From NCBI RefSeq assembly GCF_000317285.1, contig NZ_AJLN01000116.1:714384-778383 (forward strand): a DNA stretch of 64,000 bases, in the 5' to 3' direction. Of this stretch, positions 36,760 to 44,360 are shown in pieces. This stretch comes from Chlorogloeopsis fritschii PCC 6912 (GTDB lineage Bacteria; Cyanobacteriota; Cyanobacteriia; Cyanobacteriales; Nostocaceae). A program made the position numbers and the translations under genes. Within the stretch, counting starts at the first letter, position 1. Each line of letters starts with the position of its first letter. The notes beneath the pieces are model-generated. The model searched no databases. It had not been told where the DNA came from and worked only from the letters and a program-made list of their open reading frames with translations.

Positions 36760-37104
36760 TTACCATCCTTGTTCTGCTTTTTGGAAAACGTAAGCTGCTA
36801 CCTCATTAATCTCTTGTTCATTTAACTTGCTTTTAAAAGCAGGCATTGCACCTTTACCATTCTGTACCTGGTGAACGATCGCAGCAATTGAATTGAGTTC
36901 GTAATTTTCCAGATACTTCTGCAAAGCCTCCTTTTTCAAAGTTTTCTCGCTAATGAGGATGTTGCCACCACCTATATGACAAGAAGCACAGTTAGAGTTA
37001 AAAATTTTAGCAGCCTTTGATGTTTCGGCTGCTAGTACTGGATCAATAAATATAAAACTGAATAGGGCGATCGCTAAAAACAGGATGAATAAAAATATTT
37101 TCAA
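36760..37104 (-). CDS. petJ: Cytochrome c6
   Basis: Soluble lumenal cytochrome c6, which carries electrons from cytochrome b6f to photosystem I and replaces plastocyanin when copper is scarce. With a TTG start at 37104 the precursor is 114 residues: a hydrophobic signal ending PVLAAE, haem-binding Cys39-A-S-Cys42-His43, and axial Met87 in GAMPAF. The TTG is favoured because AAGGAG lies 6 nt before it and the longer frame (ATG at 37155) would put 17 polar residues ahead of the signal. The ending VFQKAEQGW is typical. Its neighbour is petE, its functional alternative. Confidence 0.9.
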   Translation of the reverse strand: MKIFLFILFLAIALFSFIFIDPVLAAETSKAAKIFNSNCASCHIGGGNILISEKTLKKEALQKYLENYELNSIAAIVHQVQNGKGAMPAFKSKLNEQEINEVAAYVFQKAEQGW

Positions 37105-37155
37105 GCTATTCTCCTTGCAATAAGCTTCCAGCAGATGAAAAACATCTCCAGTCAT

Positions 37156-37484
37156 ATTCTATTGCTGCTAAAAGCTTTCAAATTGGAGTCAAATTTATCT
37201 TTGCTTGCTGCTAACCTTTATCTGTTTTAAAAAAGAAAATCGAATCGCAATCTCATATCTGAGTGAAATCGCGCCCAATTGCTGGTAACGAGTCCATTCA
37301 CGCTCTCACCACTTATATATTTAAAATCATGGGCGGTGGGAATATAAGACTCGTTACCGTTGTTTATTTTTACTTGCAATTCCTAGAAGTGTAATAAAGC
37401 ACAACACTAAGATAGGCAAGTTACCTTTGGCAAATTTCCTTTATAAATAAGGAAAATATTTCGTGTCAACACTGCCAATTTGTG
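37156..37484. other. petE-petJ intergenic region with a long inverted repeat
   Basis: 329 bp. An 11-bp perfect inverted repeat, GGTAACGAGTC / GACTCGTTACC, brackets 53 bp at 37284-37358. Neither strand shows a clear U-run for termination. The petJ promoter should lie in 37105-37280, but no copper operator was recognised there. Confidence 0.5.
37284..37358. repeat. 75-bp element with 11-bp inverted ends
   Basis: Perfect ends GGTAACGAGTC and GACTCGTTACC with a partly complementary AT-rich centre. It may be a MITE remnant or a regulatory stem between petE and petJ. Confidence 0.55.
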
Positions 37485-37895
37485 TTATTCGACAGTGAGC
37501 TTACCAACCATACCAGCACCGCGATGAGGTTCGCAGTAGAAAGTGTAATCACCCTTAGCAGCGTCTGCTGGAATTGTGGTTTCAAACTCTTGTCCGGGAC
37601 TCATCAACAACTGCTTGTGAGACAAAGACTTGGCTACGTCGGCACTTTTGGACATAGCAGGATCGAATACAACATTGTGGGGGGGAACTTTATTGTTCAC
37701 CCATTTGATTGTGTCGCCTGGCTTAACCGTCAATTTTGATGGTTCAAAGGCTAGCATTCCTTTGTCACTACCCAATTTGACAGTGTATGTATCAGCCGCT
37801 GCATTGGGAGTGAAAACAGCAAAGCTGCCAACAACTAAAAGAATTGTTAAAACAGCTAAACCCAAACGCCGCAAACTTGCAGCAATCAATTTCAT
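37485..37895 (-). CDS. petE: Plastocyanin
   Basis: Copper protein of the thylakoid lumen carrying electrons from cytochrome b6f to photosystem I, 136-residue precursor. A basic N terminus, a hydrophobic segment and NAAAD form the signal sequence. Copper ligands are His73 (PPHNVVFD), Cys121, His124 and Met129 ([10 protein letters not shown]). AGGAGA precedes the ATG. It is upstream of petJ on the same strand but 380 bp apart, so each probably has its own copper-controlled promoter. Confidence 0.97.
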   Translation of the reverse strand: MKLIAASLRRLGLAVLTILLVVGSFAVFTPNAAADTYTVKLGSDKGMLAFEPSKLTVKPGDTIKWVNNKVPPHNVVFDPAMSKSADVAKSLSHKQLLMSPGQEFETTIPADAAKGDYTFYCEPHRGAGMVGKLTVE

Positions 37896-37960
37896 GGCTT
37901 TCTCCTAACAACAGGTTTTATTTTCCCTTATTCATTTTAGATAAAATCAAGGCTAAATAT

Positions 37961-37987
37961 GACATTATGTCGTAGATAATCGTAGAT
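37961..37987 (-). promoter_or_regulatory. Candidate operator upstream of petE
   Basis: An 11-bp palindrome GACATTATGTC (37961-37971) overlaps two direct copies of CGTAGAT spaced 10 bp apart (37971 and 37981). It lies about 66-92 bp before the petE start, a fitting place for a copper-responsive repressor or activator. No match to a known PetR site was established. Confidence 0.35.
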
Positions 37988-38144
37988 GCTAGTCTATATC
38001 AAAAAATAACGAGCAATACATAGCAAAAATTTGAAAAATTAGCAATATCTACTCAATAGTTTGAAACGATAATGTTTTTACAGGAAATAAATACAGCGCT
38101 GTTAAACAAGCTTTTGAGTACACATATGCTATTGGTTGCAACCG

Positions 38145-38167
38145 AGCGGAGCTGGAGATGCTCCGCT
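38145..38167. repeat. Strong hairpin between psbV and petE
   Basis: AGCGGAGC / GCTCCGCT, an 8-bp GC-rich stem with a 7-nt loop, 104 bp past the psbV stop. It lacks a U-run on the minus strand, so it could protect the psbV mRNA end rather than terminate transcription. Confidence 0.45.
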
Positions 38168-38270
38168 ATCTTGTGGGAGCCATTAGTTTATAGTCAGCAG
38201 ACCAAATATTTTGGACTACTAACTACTGACTAATGACAGAATCACAAATGACTATTCGGCAAAATCAGCT

Positions 38271-38762
38271 TTAGTAATAAATCTTACCGCCGCCCCATTT
38301 TTCACCTTGAATCTTAGGTTGCAGGAGAATATGACCGGCGATCGCCTTCAAGTCATTATCAGAGAGATTTCTCATTTCGGTGAAGATATCAGCACTCTTG
38401 ATGCTGGGATGTAATTCGGCAATTTCCTCTTCCCCGTCATAAGTAGTGGGATTTTTCATATAGTCCACTAGTGCCTCAATATTATCACGGGGTGGTGTTG
38501 CTCCAGCCAGAGCCGCAGGATCGAGTCCTATGTTCTGGTTGGTTTTTGTAATACCGCCAGGATGACACTGAGAGCAAACGTTGTTAAATAAGCGTTTACC
38601 TTCTTGGACTTGTTTTAGGCTCAGTACAACCTCGTCACCCTTATCATTCAATTTCACTGTACGGGTTGCTTTATCGAGTTCTACTGCCGATGCATCACTG
38701 ACAATAAACTGAAAAGTCAGCAATACAGTAGCCACAAAAATGCCAATCAGTCTTCTAAACAT
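38271..38762 (-). CDS. psbV: Cytochrome c550, photosystem II extrinsic subunit
   Basis: Lumenal cytochrome c550 that stabilises the oxygen-evolving complex, 163-residue precursor. The signal peptide ends near SDASA before VELDKATRTV. The haem motif is Cys63-S-Q-Cys66-His67, and the second axial ligand is His118 in ELHPS, giving the bis-His coordination known for PsbV. The C terminus GGGKIYY is typical. A following PsbV2 gene, seen in some strains, is absent. Confidence 0.97.
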   Translation of the reverse strand: MFRRLIGIFVATVLLTFQFIVSDASAVELDKATRTVKLNDKGDEVVLSLKQVQEGKRLFNNVCSQCHPGGITKTNQNIGLDPAALAGATPPRDNIEALVDYMKNPTTYDGEEEIAELHPSIKSADIFTEMRNLSDNDLKAIAGHILLQPKIQGEKWGGGKIYY

Positions 38763-39409
38763 CTTTCCCCTTAAAGATTTTGACGCTCAACACAGCTAAA
38801 AATTGCGATCCTCTATCTTCTGTTGTTAACTGCTAACTGCGAATTATTAAACTATTGACTGCTAACTTATTTTGTGATACGTGCAGTTGGTCAGGAGAAA
38901 CTAAATTCACCTGAGCGATTCGCTAGTAGCGTTTGGACGTATTTTGGACAAAATGTGGGAAATAATTGCCTTTGTATCCTCCAACGCCAAACGGACTTTT
39001 GGTTTTGATAGGCAATTCCCAATGATTTGCGGGTGTAAAGCACCTTGGCTACAGTCACCCTGTAGTCTGTTGCTACCTCCGCAATTGATAGGCCTGCACA
39101 ACCCATGCTACTTGTTAACTTACAGATTAAAGATTGAGTCGCTGTTATACAAATATCACGTTAAGAGGGCAATTTGTCGCCTTAACTACTTTTGAGGAGG
39201 GACGTTTGAAGAGGACAAGGCGCACCTGGTGCAAGGGGACAAGGGGAGGACACTTGCGTGCGGAGGTTCCCCGGAGCTTTCGGAGTCTCCGGCTCCGCTC
39301 CGTTGAGCAAAGTGTCCGTCGACAAGGAGACAAGGAGAGTAATAAACCAACTACTGTACGGGTAACAAATGACCAATGACTATTTACTTTTCTTTACTCT
39401 TTACTGAAT
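38763..39409. other. Gene-poor region between psbV and array 2 leader
   Basis: About 650 bp. It includes a possible broken reading frame (38891-39106), then repeat-like G-rich sequence with a hairpin CGGAG...CTCCG near 39260-39300. No intact gene is supported. Confidence 0.5.
38891..39106 (-). pseudogene. Possible frameshifted remnant with helix-turn-helix-like segment
   Basis: Two minus-strand frames look like one broken protein. One carries SIAEVATDYRVTVAKVLYTR, which has a helix-turn-helix look; the other continues with VRLALEDTKAIISHILSK. A frameshift near 38990 would join them. Too short and unrecognised to name. Confidence 0.25.
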
Positions 39410-39635
39410 GCGCGGATGGGTAGGTGTTGGAAAACCAGTTTAGGAAAAAATGGCTGGATTCCTTGTCATGTAAGGAGAAAAGAGCGATCGCACTTCTCAA
39501 CCATCCGCGCTCTTTACTCAGACTGGGTTTGAGCGATTTTTACCCTACTCAATCCAAATTTTTCATGCTATGATTCCCTCATCCGCGCAAATAAACCTTG
39601 AAAATCTAATATTGATTGACTTTTGGGCTGCCGCG
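39410..39635 (+). promoter_or_regulatory. Leader of CRISPR array 2
   Basis: 226-bp leader, homologous and colinear with the leader of array 1 read in the opposite direction. It carries GCGCGGAT at 39410 and ATCCGCGC at 39503 and 39581, a HIP1 site near 39484, and a strongly conserved block ending in TATGATT about 60 bp before the first repeat. It ends directly at repeat 1. Confidence 0.85.
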
Positions 39636-41498
39636 GTTGAAATTCTTCTTACTCCCTATTAGGGATTGAAACAAAAAACAGATTCTGCACCTGATCTTGT
39701 AACCTGATGTTGAAATTCTTCTTACTCCCTATTAGGGATTGAAACTTTAGAGTCAAATTGACGAATTCCAGCACTTCGAGTTGAAATTCTTCTTACTCCC
39801 TATTAGGGATTGAAACACGTACCCCGCTCTAAAGAGACGCGGTTTCCAAGCTGTTGAAATTCTTCTTACTCCCTATTAGGGATTGAAACAAAAAATGCCG
39901 CCGATTCCTCCTGAAACTATCGAAAAGTTGAAATTCTTCTTACTCCCTATTAGGGATTGAAACATCACCGAAGGGGCGAAAAAAGCCGGTGCTGGGCGTT
40001 GAAATTCTTCTTACTCCCTATTAGGGATTGAAACCATCGGCAAACCCTCCTTCCATTGCTTCCTTCGCAGAGTTGAAATTCTTCTTACTCCCTATTAGGG
40101 ATTGAAACCTAAAAACAGAGTGAAAGCGAGAAATCGCTTGAGGTTGAAATTCTTCTTACTCCCTATTAGGGATTGAAACTTTACAGGGACGCTTGCAATA
40201 CAGCAATTCATAATTAGTTGAAATTCTTCTTACTCCCTATTAGGGATTGAAACTTACCAAACCGAACATTTAAGCCCTTGGAATTCATTGTGTTGAAATT
40301 CTTCTTACTCCCTATTAGGGATTGAAACGGGGCGGAAGCTGTGGACGGAAGCAGGGCTAGAACAGTTGAAATTCTTCTTACTCCCTATTAGGGATTGAAA
40401 CGTGGGATTAACCCCGATATTTCTCGTGTACGCTCGTGGTTGAAATTCTTCTTACTCCCTATTAGGGATTGAAACAAGCTTAACTAGTTTATTTAATAAA
40501 GAACTAACAGCATTGTTGAAATTCTTCTTACTCCCTATTAGGGATTGAAACGTAATGACTGGCACCATTGGCTTGATAGGGATAATCAGTTGAAATTCTT
40601 CTTACTCCCTATTAGGGATTGAAACAGAGATTTATCAAGGTTTGAATCAGGAGCAGCGTAAGTTGAAATTCTTCTTACTCCCTATTAGGGATTGAAACTC
40701 CATTCTTTAGGCATTATATGAACTCCATAAAGTGTTGAAATTCTTCTTACTCCCTATTAGGGATTGAAACTAGCCACTAGCAACAGCCCGCATTTCTTTA
40801 ACTTGTTGAAATTCTTCTTACTCCCTATTAGGGATTGAAACACGTCTACAACCAATTCCGCATTTGGATTTCTAACGTTGAAATTCTTCTTACTCCCTAT
40901 TAGGGATTGAAACTTCTTCTCTCCAGTATCCTTGATATACAGCTTCCGTTGAAATTCTTCTTACTCCCTATTAGGGATTGAAACATACTTTGACACAATT
41001 TTTGTCAATAACGACATATTGGTTGAAATTCTTCTTACTCCCTATTAGGGATTGAAACAGAAACCCTTATCAGCACCTGGAAAGACTTGCTGATACAGGA
41101 GTTGAAATTCTTCTTACTCCCTATTAGGGATTGAAACATCCCAAAGCTTTAGATATAGTTCACCGCAATGGTTGAAATTCTTCTTACTCCCTATTAGGGA
41201 TTGAAACTTTCTCCATCAGAGAAACAGTGCCAGTACTTTTGGTTGAAATTCTTCTTACTCCCTATTAGGGATTGAAACCGGCTCAACCGATTTACTTGAA
41301 TCGATGCTTGAGGAAGGTTGAAATTCTTCTTACTCCCTATTAGGGATTGAAACTGGCATTTATGGCAGTTTTAGAAGGAATGCAAGCAAAAGTTGAAATT
41401 CTTCTTACTCCCTATTAGGGATTGAAACCAGCAATCCTCCTGAATTTGCATATTCTTCCCTGTTGAAATTTTTCTTACTCCCTATTAGGGATTGAAAC
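39636..41498 (+). CRISPR. CRISPR array 2, 26 repeats / 25 spacers
   Basis: 37-bp repeats beginning GTTGAAATTCTTCTTAC and ending TTAGGGATTGAAAC, differing from array 1 at two adjacent positions (TC for AA). Unit length is 69-79 bp, with spacers of about 32-42 bp. Orientation is rightward with the leader on the left. The last repeat (41462) carries a C-to-T change that recurs in the separate repeat at 42048. By eye none of the spacers contains the full HIP1 octamer. No cas genes adjoin the array. Confidence 0.98.
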
Positions 41499-41584
41499 TA
41501 AATCGGATGTGTCATGATTAGTTAGACCTTTATGGTTGAGGAGGGTTCGCACTACTTTGGACGGTGGGCGATCGCTCTTTTTGA

Positions 41585-41614
41585 TAAAAAGCGTTGTGCC
41601 GTAAACACAACACT
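41585..41614 (-). terminator. Rho-independent terminator after the DUF6887-like gene
   Basis: Minus-strand stem AGTGTTGTG / CACAACGCT (9 bp with one G-T pair), loop of 7 nt, followed by a run of T, 36 bp after the stop codon. Confidence 0.65.
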
Positions 41615-41649
41615 TGATCAAAGTTTTGATTTTTGTTGAATTTATATTG

Positions 41650-41835
41650 TTATTGCTGCTGATTTATTCGCTTTTGCAATTCAGCATCAAACTCCTCATC
41701 TGTACTGCAAAGCACGCCAGGACGAGAGCGAATTATACTTAAGTAGTGCTGGAATGCATTCTCATCATTAGGATTGCGCCGCACATATTCGCGCAATTCT
41801 TTTTCCGTCATTGATTCGTAATTTTGTCTAGTCAT
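41650..41835 (-). CDS. DUF6887-like small protein
   Basis: 61-residue, mostly helical, charged protein (MTRQNYESMTEKELREYVRRNPNDENAFQHYL...). The MTxKELREYVxxNxxDExAF pattern resembles the DUF6887 family of small cyanobacterial proteins, usually paired with a DUF6888 partner. Its ATG overlaps the stop of the partner gene (ATGA), so the two are translationally coupled. The pair is toxin-antitoxin-like in layout but no activity is known. It lies directly beyond the trailer of CRISPR array 2. Confidence 0.65.
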   Translation of the reverse strand: MTRQNYESMTEKELREYVRRNPNDENAFQHYLSIIRSRPGVLCSTDEEFDAELQKRINQQQ

Positions 41836-42008
41836 TCGATTATCACCTTCCCGTTTGGAAGCATTTCTATTTGTATTGTCTCTCCCACTAACATCACTAT
41901 TCGGTTGGTGCGGCTATCAAACCGTACCAAGTTAATTGGTAGAAGTAGATTACTTACTCTCACGCTTCTTTGATAGAAGGATTTCAGTTGCTCCGGCGTT
42001 GGCTCCAT
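41832..42008 (-). CDS. DUF6888-like small protein
   Basis: 58-residue protein beginning MEPTPEQLKSFYQRSV and ending LPNGKVIIE, with LVRFDSRTNRIVMLVG in between. N-terminal helices are followed by beta-strands, consistent with DUF6888. It is the first gene of a coupled pair; its stop TGA overlaps the next ATG. The start at 42008 lacks a strong ribosome site. It lies between CRISPR array 2 and a separate repeat-spacer remnant. Confidence 0.6.
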   Translation of the reverse strand: MEPTPEQLKSFYQRSVRVSNLLLPINLVRFDSRTNRIVMLVGETIQIEMLPNGKVIIE

Positions 42009-42047
42009 GTTTTTTTATTCTCACCTCTTCGCTGTGCATCTTTCCAG

Positions 42048-42292
42048 GTTGAAATTTTTCTTACTCCCTATCAGGGGTTGAAACGTCTGGGACATAGATG
42101 AAGCTAAGGGTGATATCACGTTGAAATTTTTCTTACTCCTTATCTTCACATCTTGCACCAGTTGTTTGATTGCGATTTTTGTAAGGTGGGCATTGCCTGT
42201 AACGTCAAAATAAGGTTTTGAGTCAAATCGAAGCAATGCCCACCCTACGGTGATTGAGAAAGGTGCAAGATCTTTGTATCAGGAATTGAAAC
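42048..42292 (+). CRISPR. CRISPR remnant beyond array 2, with a split repeat
   Basis: A degenerate repeat at 42048-42084 (begins GTTGAAATTTTTC, ends GGGGTTGAAAC) is followed by a 35-bp spacer and a second repeat beginning at 42120. That second repeat is broken after CTCCTTATC; its 3' half resumes at about 42277 (TATCAGGAATTGAAAC). The interruption holds a palindromic element. The repeats share the C-to-T change of the last repeat in array 2, so they are probably its old trailer end. Confidence 0.75.
42146..42276. mobile_element. MITE inserted into a CRISPR repeat
   Basis: About 130-bp non-coding palindromic element. ATCTTGCACC near the left end pairs with GGTGCAAGAT near the right end. Inside are GTAAGGTGGGCATTGC and its complement GCAATGCCCACCCTAC, the termini of the family seen at 5133 and 15843. 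TATC occurs on both flanks and may be a target duplication. No transposase is encoded. Confidence 0.65.
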
Positions 42293-42398
42293 ATACCTAA
42301 ACCTTCGCGCTCTTCGCGTCTTAGCAGTTTTTTAATAAAATTCTTTCTGCTAGAAAGCAAATAATCCTGATGAGTGATAATTAAAACTATTTAACTTA

Positions 42399-43235
42399 CT
42401 AACCCTTCCCACCTGTAAAAGTAACACTTTGAATAAAGTATCTATTAAAAAATGCGTAGATAGCCAAAGCTGGTAAAGTGAAAACCATTGAAGCCGCCAT
42501 AATATAGTTCCAATAGCTAATATATTGACCTTTAAAAGAATTCAAACCTAAAGGCAAAGTAAACATTTCTGGATCAAACAGAATCACCACAGGCAACAAA
42601 AAATTATTCCAACTACCCATAAACACAAAAACTGCCTGTGCAGCTAGCGCAGGTTTTGCTAAAGGTAGAACAATACGCCAAAAAATACCAAAGGGAGTTA
42701 AACCATCAAGAGCAGCAGCTTCTTCAAGTTCTTTCGGAAAATTAACAAAAAACTGCCGCATCATAAAAATGAAGGTAGCATTAACCATGCTGGGAATAAT
42801 CATGCCCTGATAGGAATTTAACCAGCCGAAAGCTTTTAAAATTAAAAATGTTGGAATCAGCGTTATCTGGGCTGGTACTGCTAGAACTGCCAAAATTAGT
42901 AAGAACCAAAAGTGCCTACCCCGAAAGCTCAGTCTTGCCAAGGCATAACCAGCCATTGAGTTAAAAAGCAAGTTTAAAACAGTGACACTAACGGCAATCA
43001 CCACGCTATTGAATAGCCAGCGTACAAACAATGGTTCCTGTACGAAGATTTGTTTGTAGTTATCAAAAGTAAAGTTCTTTGGCAAAAAATTGGATTCACC
43101 GCTAACAATTTCAAACAGGGGTTTAAAAGATGCTGAAAGCGCCCACAAAAAGGGAATAAGGGTAATAATTGCATACAGTGTCAGTATGGCGTACAGCAGT
43201 ACTTTCAGCCAAGAGACACGAGATAAATTTTTCAC
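42399..43235 (-). CDS. CUT1-type sugar ABC transporter permease (MalG-like)
   Basis: 278-residue inner-membrane permease with six membrane segments. The ABC-interaction motif EAAALDGLTPFGIFWRIVLPLAKP (EAA loop) is clear, in the form shared by MalG-like carbohydrate permeases. Its start overlaps the end of the MalF-like gene by 4 nt. It transports an unknown sugar or glycoside with the other two components. The ATPase is not in the window; cyanobacteria often use a shared MsmK/UgpC-type ATPase encoded elsewhere. Confidence 0.9.
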   Translation of the reverse strand: MKNLSRVSWLKVLLYAILTLYAIITLIPFLWALSASFKPLFEIVSGESNFLPKNFTFDNYKQIFVQEPLFVRWLFNSVVIAVSVTVLNLLFNSMAGYALARLSFRGRHFWFLLILAVLAVPAQITLIPTFLILKAFGWLNSYQGMIIPSMVNATFIFMMRQFFVNFPKELEEAAALDGLTPFGIFWRIVLPLAKPALAAQAVFVFMGSWNNFLLPVVILFDPEMFTLPLGLNSFKGQYISYWNYIMAASMVFTLPALAIYAFFNRYFIQSVTFTGGKG

Positions 43236-44140
43236 ACTTTTTCGCCCCCGAACAATCGCCGCTGAATCAAAGTAATAGTAATTATGACTACTGCTAACAA
43301 GAAAGCGATCGCCGCTCCATACCCCATTTGCAAGTTCCGAAACACAGCTTGATATATCAGTAAAACTACGGTAAGAGTGGCATTATTAGGGCCACCAGTA
43401 CCATTAGAGAAAATATAAGACTGATCAAATAGCTGAAACGTACCTATAATTCCCATCGCTACAACAAAGAAGGTAACAGGTTTGAGGATAGGAATCGTAA
43501 TATGTATAAACTTTTGCCAGTCGTTAGCACCGTCCAATTCTGCCGCTTCGTAGAGAAATTGGGGAATATCCTGCAACGCCGCCAGGTAAATAACCATATA
43601 AAACGGTGCAGTTGACCAGATATTCATAATCATAATGCCCTTTAGTGCCACAGCAGGATCGCCCAACCAGTTGTAAGTAGGCAATCCTAAAAAAGCGAGA
43701 ACATCATTGAGTAGCCCATTGGTGTTATAAATCCACATGAAAATCAGTGTGAGGACAGCAGAAGAAGTAACTGTAGGCAAAAAATAAAGGATGCGCCACA
43801 AGTTTTTGCCACGAATACCAGAATTGAGGGTAACAGCTAAAACTAACGCCAAGACAGTCTGTGTTGGCACCACAATGGCGACGTATTCCGCTGTATTTTT
43901 GAGAGCAATCCAAACCCGTTCATCTTCAACTAGGCGCGTGAAGTTGCGCAAACCAATGAATTCGTATTTAATACCGCCGAGAAGCTGCACTTTATGTAGA
44001 GAAAGGAAAACAGCCCAAATAATTGGTAAGACTACAAAAGTTCCTAAAACTAGAATCGCAGGCATCATGAACAAATACCCAGGCAAGTCTTCTTTTATCT
44101 TCCACCTGGCTTTTTGCTGTTGCCTTCTTAGCTGATACAC
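43232..44140 (-). CDS. CUT1-type sugar ABC transporter permease (MalF-like)
   Basis: About 302-residue membrane permease with six segments and the EAA loop YEAAELDGANDWQKFIHITIPILKP. It follows the binding-protein gene and overlaps the MalG-like gene. The GTG at 44140 is proposed as start because GGAGG lies 9 nt upstream; the longer frame opens with ATG at 44161 and would place the ribosome site inside the gene. Confidence 0.88.
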   Translation of the reverse strand: MYQLRRQQQKARWKIKEDLPGYLFMMPAILVLGTFVVLPIIWAVFLSLHKVQLLGGIKYEFIGLRNFTRLVEDERVWIALKNTAEYVAIVVPTQTVLALVLAVTLNSGIRGKNLWRILYFLPTVTSSAVLTLIFMWIYNTNGLLNDVLAFLGLPTYNWLGDPAVALKGIMIMNIWSTAPFYMVIYLAALQDIPQFLYEAAELDGANDWQKFIHITIPILKPVTFFVVAMGIIGTFQLFDQSYIFSNGTGGPNNATLTVVLLIYQAVFRNLQMGYGAAIAFLLAVVIITITLIQRRLFGGEKV

Positions 44141-44360
44141 AATCGTACACCTCCGCCTCATCCCATACCATTTGCTGTCGGGATGGATCTTGCATGATTA
44201 TCTATGGTAATTGGTTGCTCTAATGAGAAACATCCATTGCCATGGAAGAAGCGTAATACCGAAACCCTTGCCCAGACGCGATATATCGCGTCTCTACACG
44301 TCTGTATTTTTATCAGATTTTTTGTGAAATAATATTAGCCCTAAATCATTCCAATATTAA

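Noticed and set aside
39134..39379. Overlapping frames on both strands near 39.2 kb
   Set aside because: They lie in repeat-like GC-rich sequence with a hairpin, and three frames are open at once.
42021..42236. 71-residue minus-strand frame
   Set aside because: It is built from CRISPR repeats and the inserted palindromic element.
23132..42292. Search for cas genes between or beside the arrays
   Set aside because: All intervening proteins have other identities; none shows Cas motifs.
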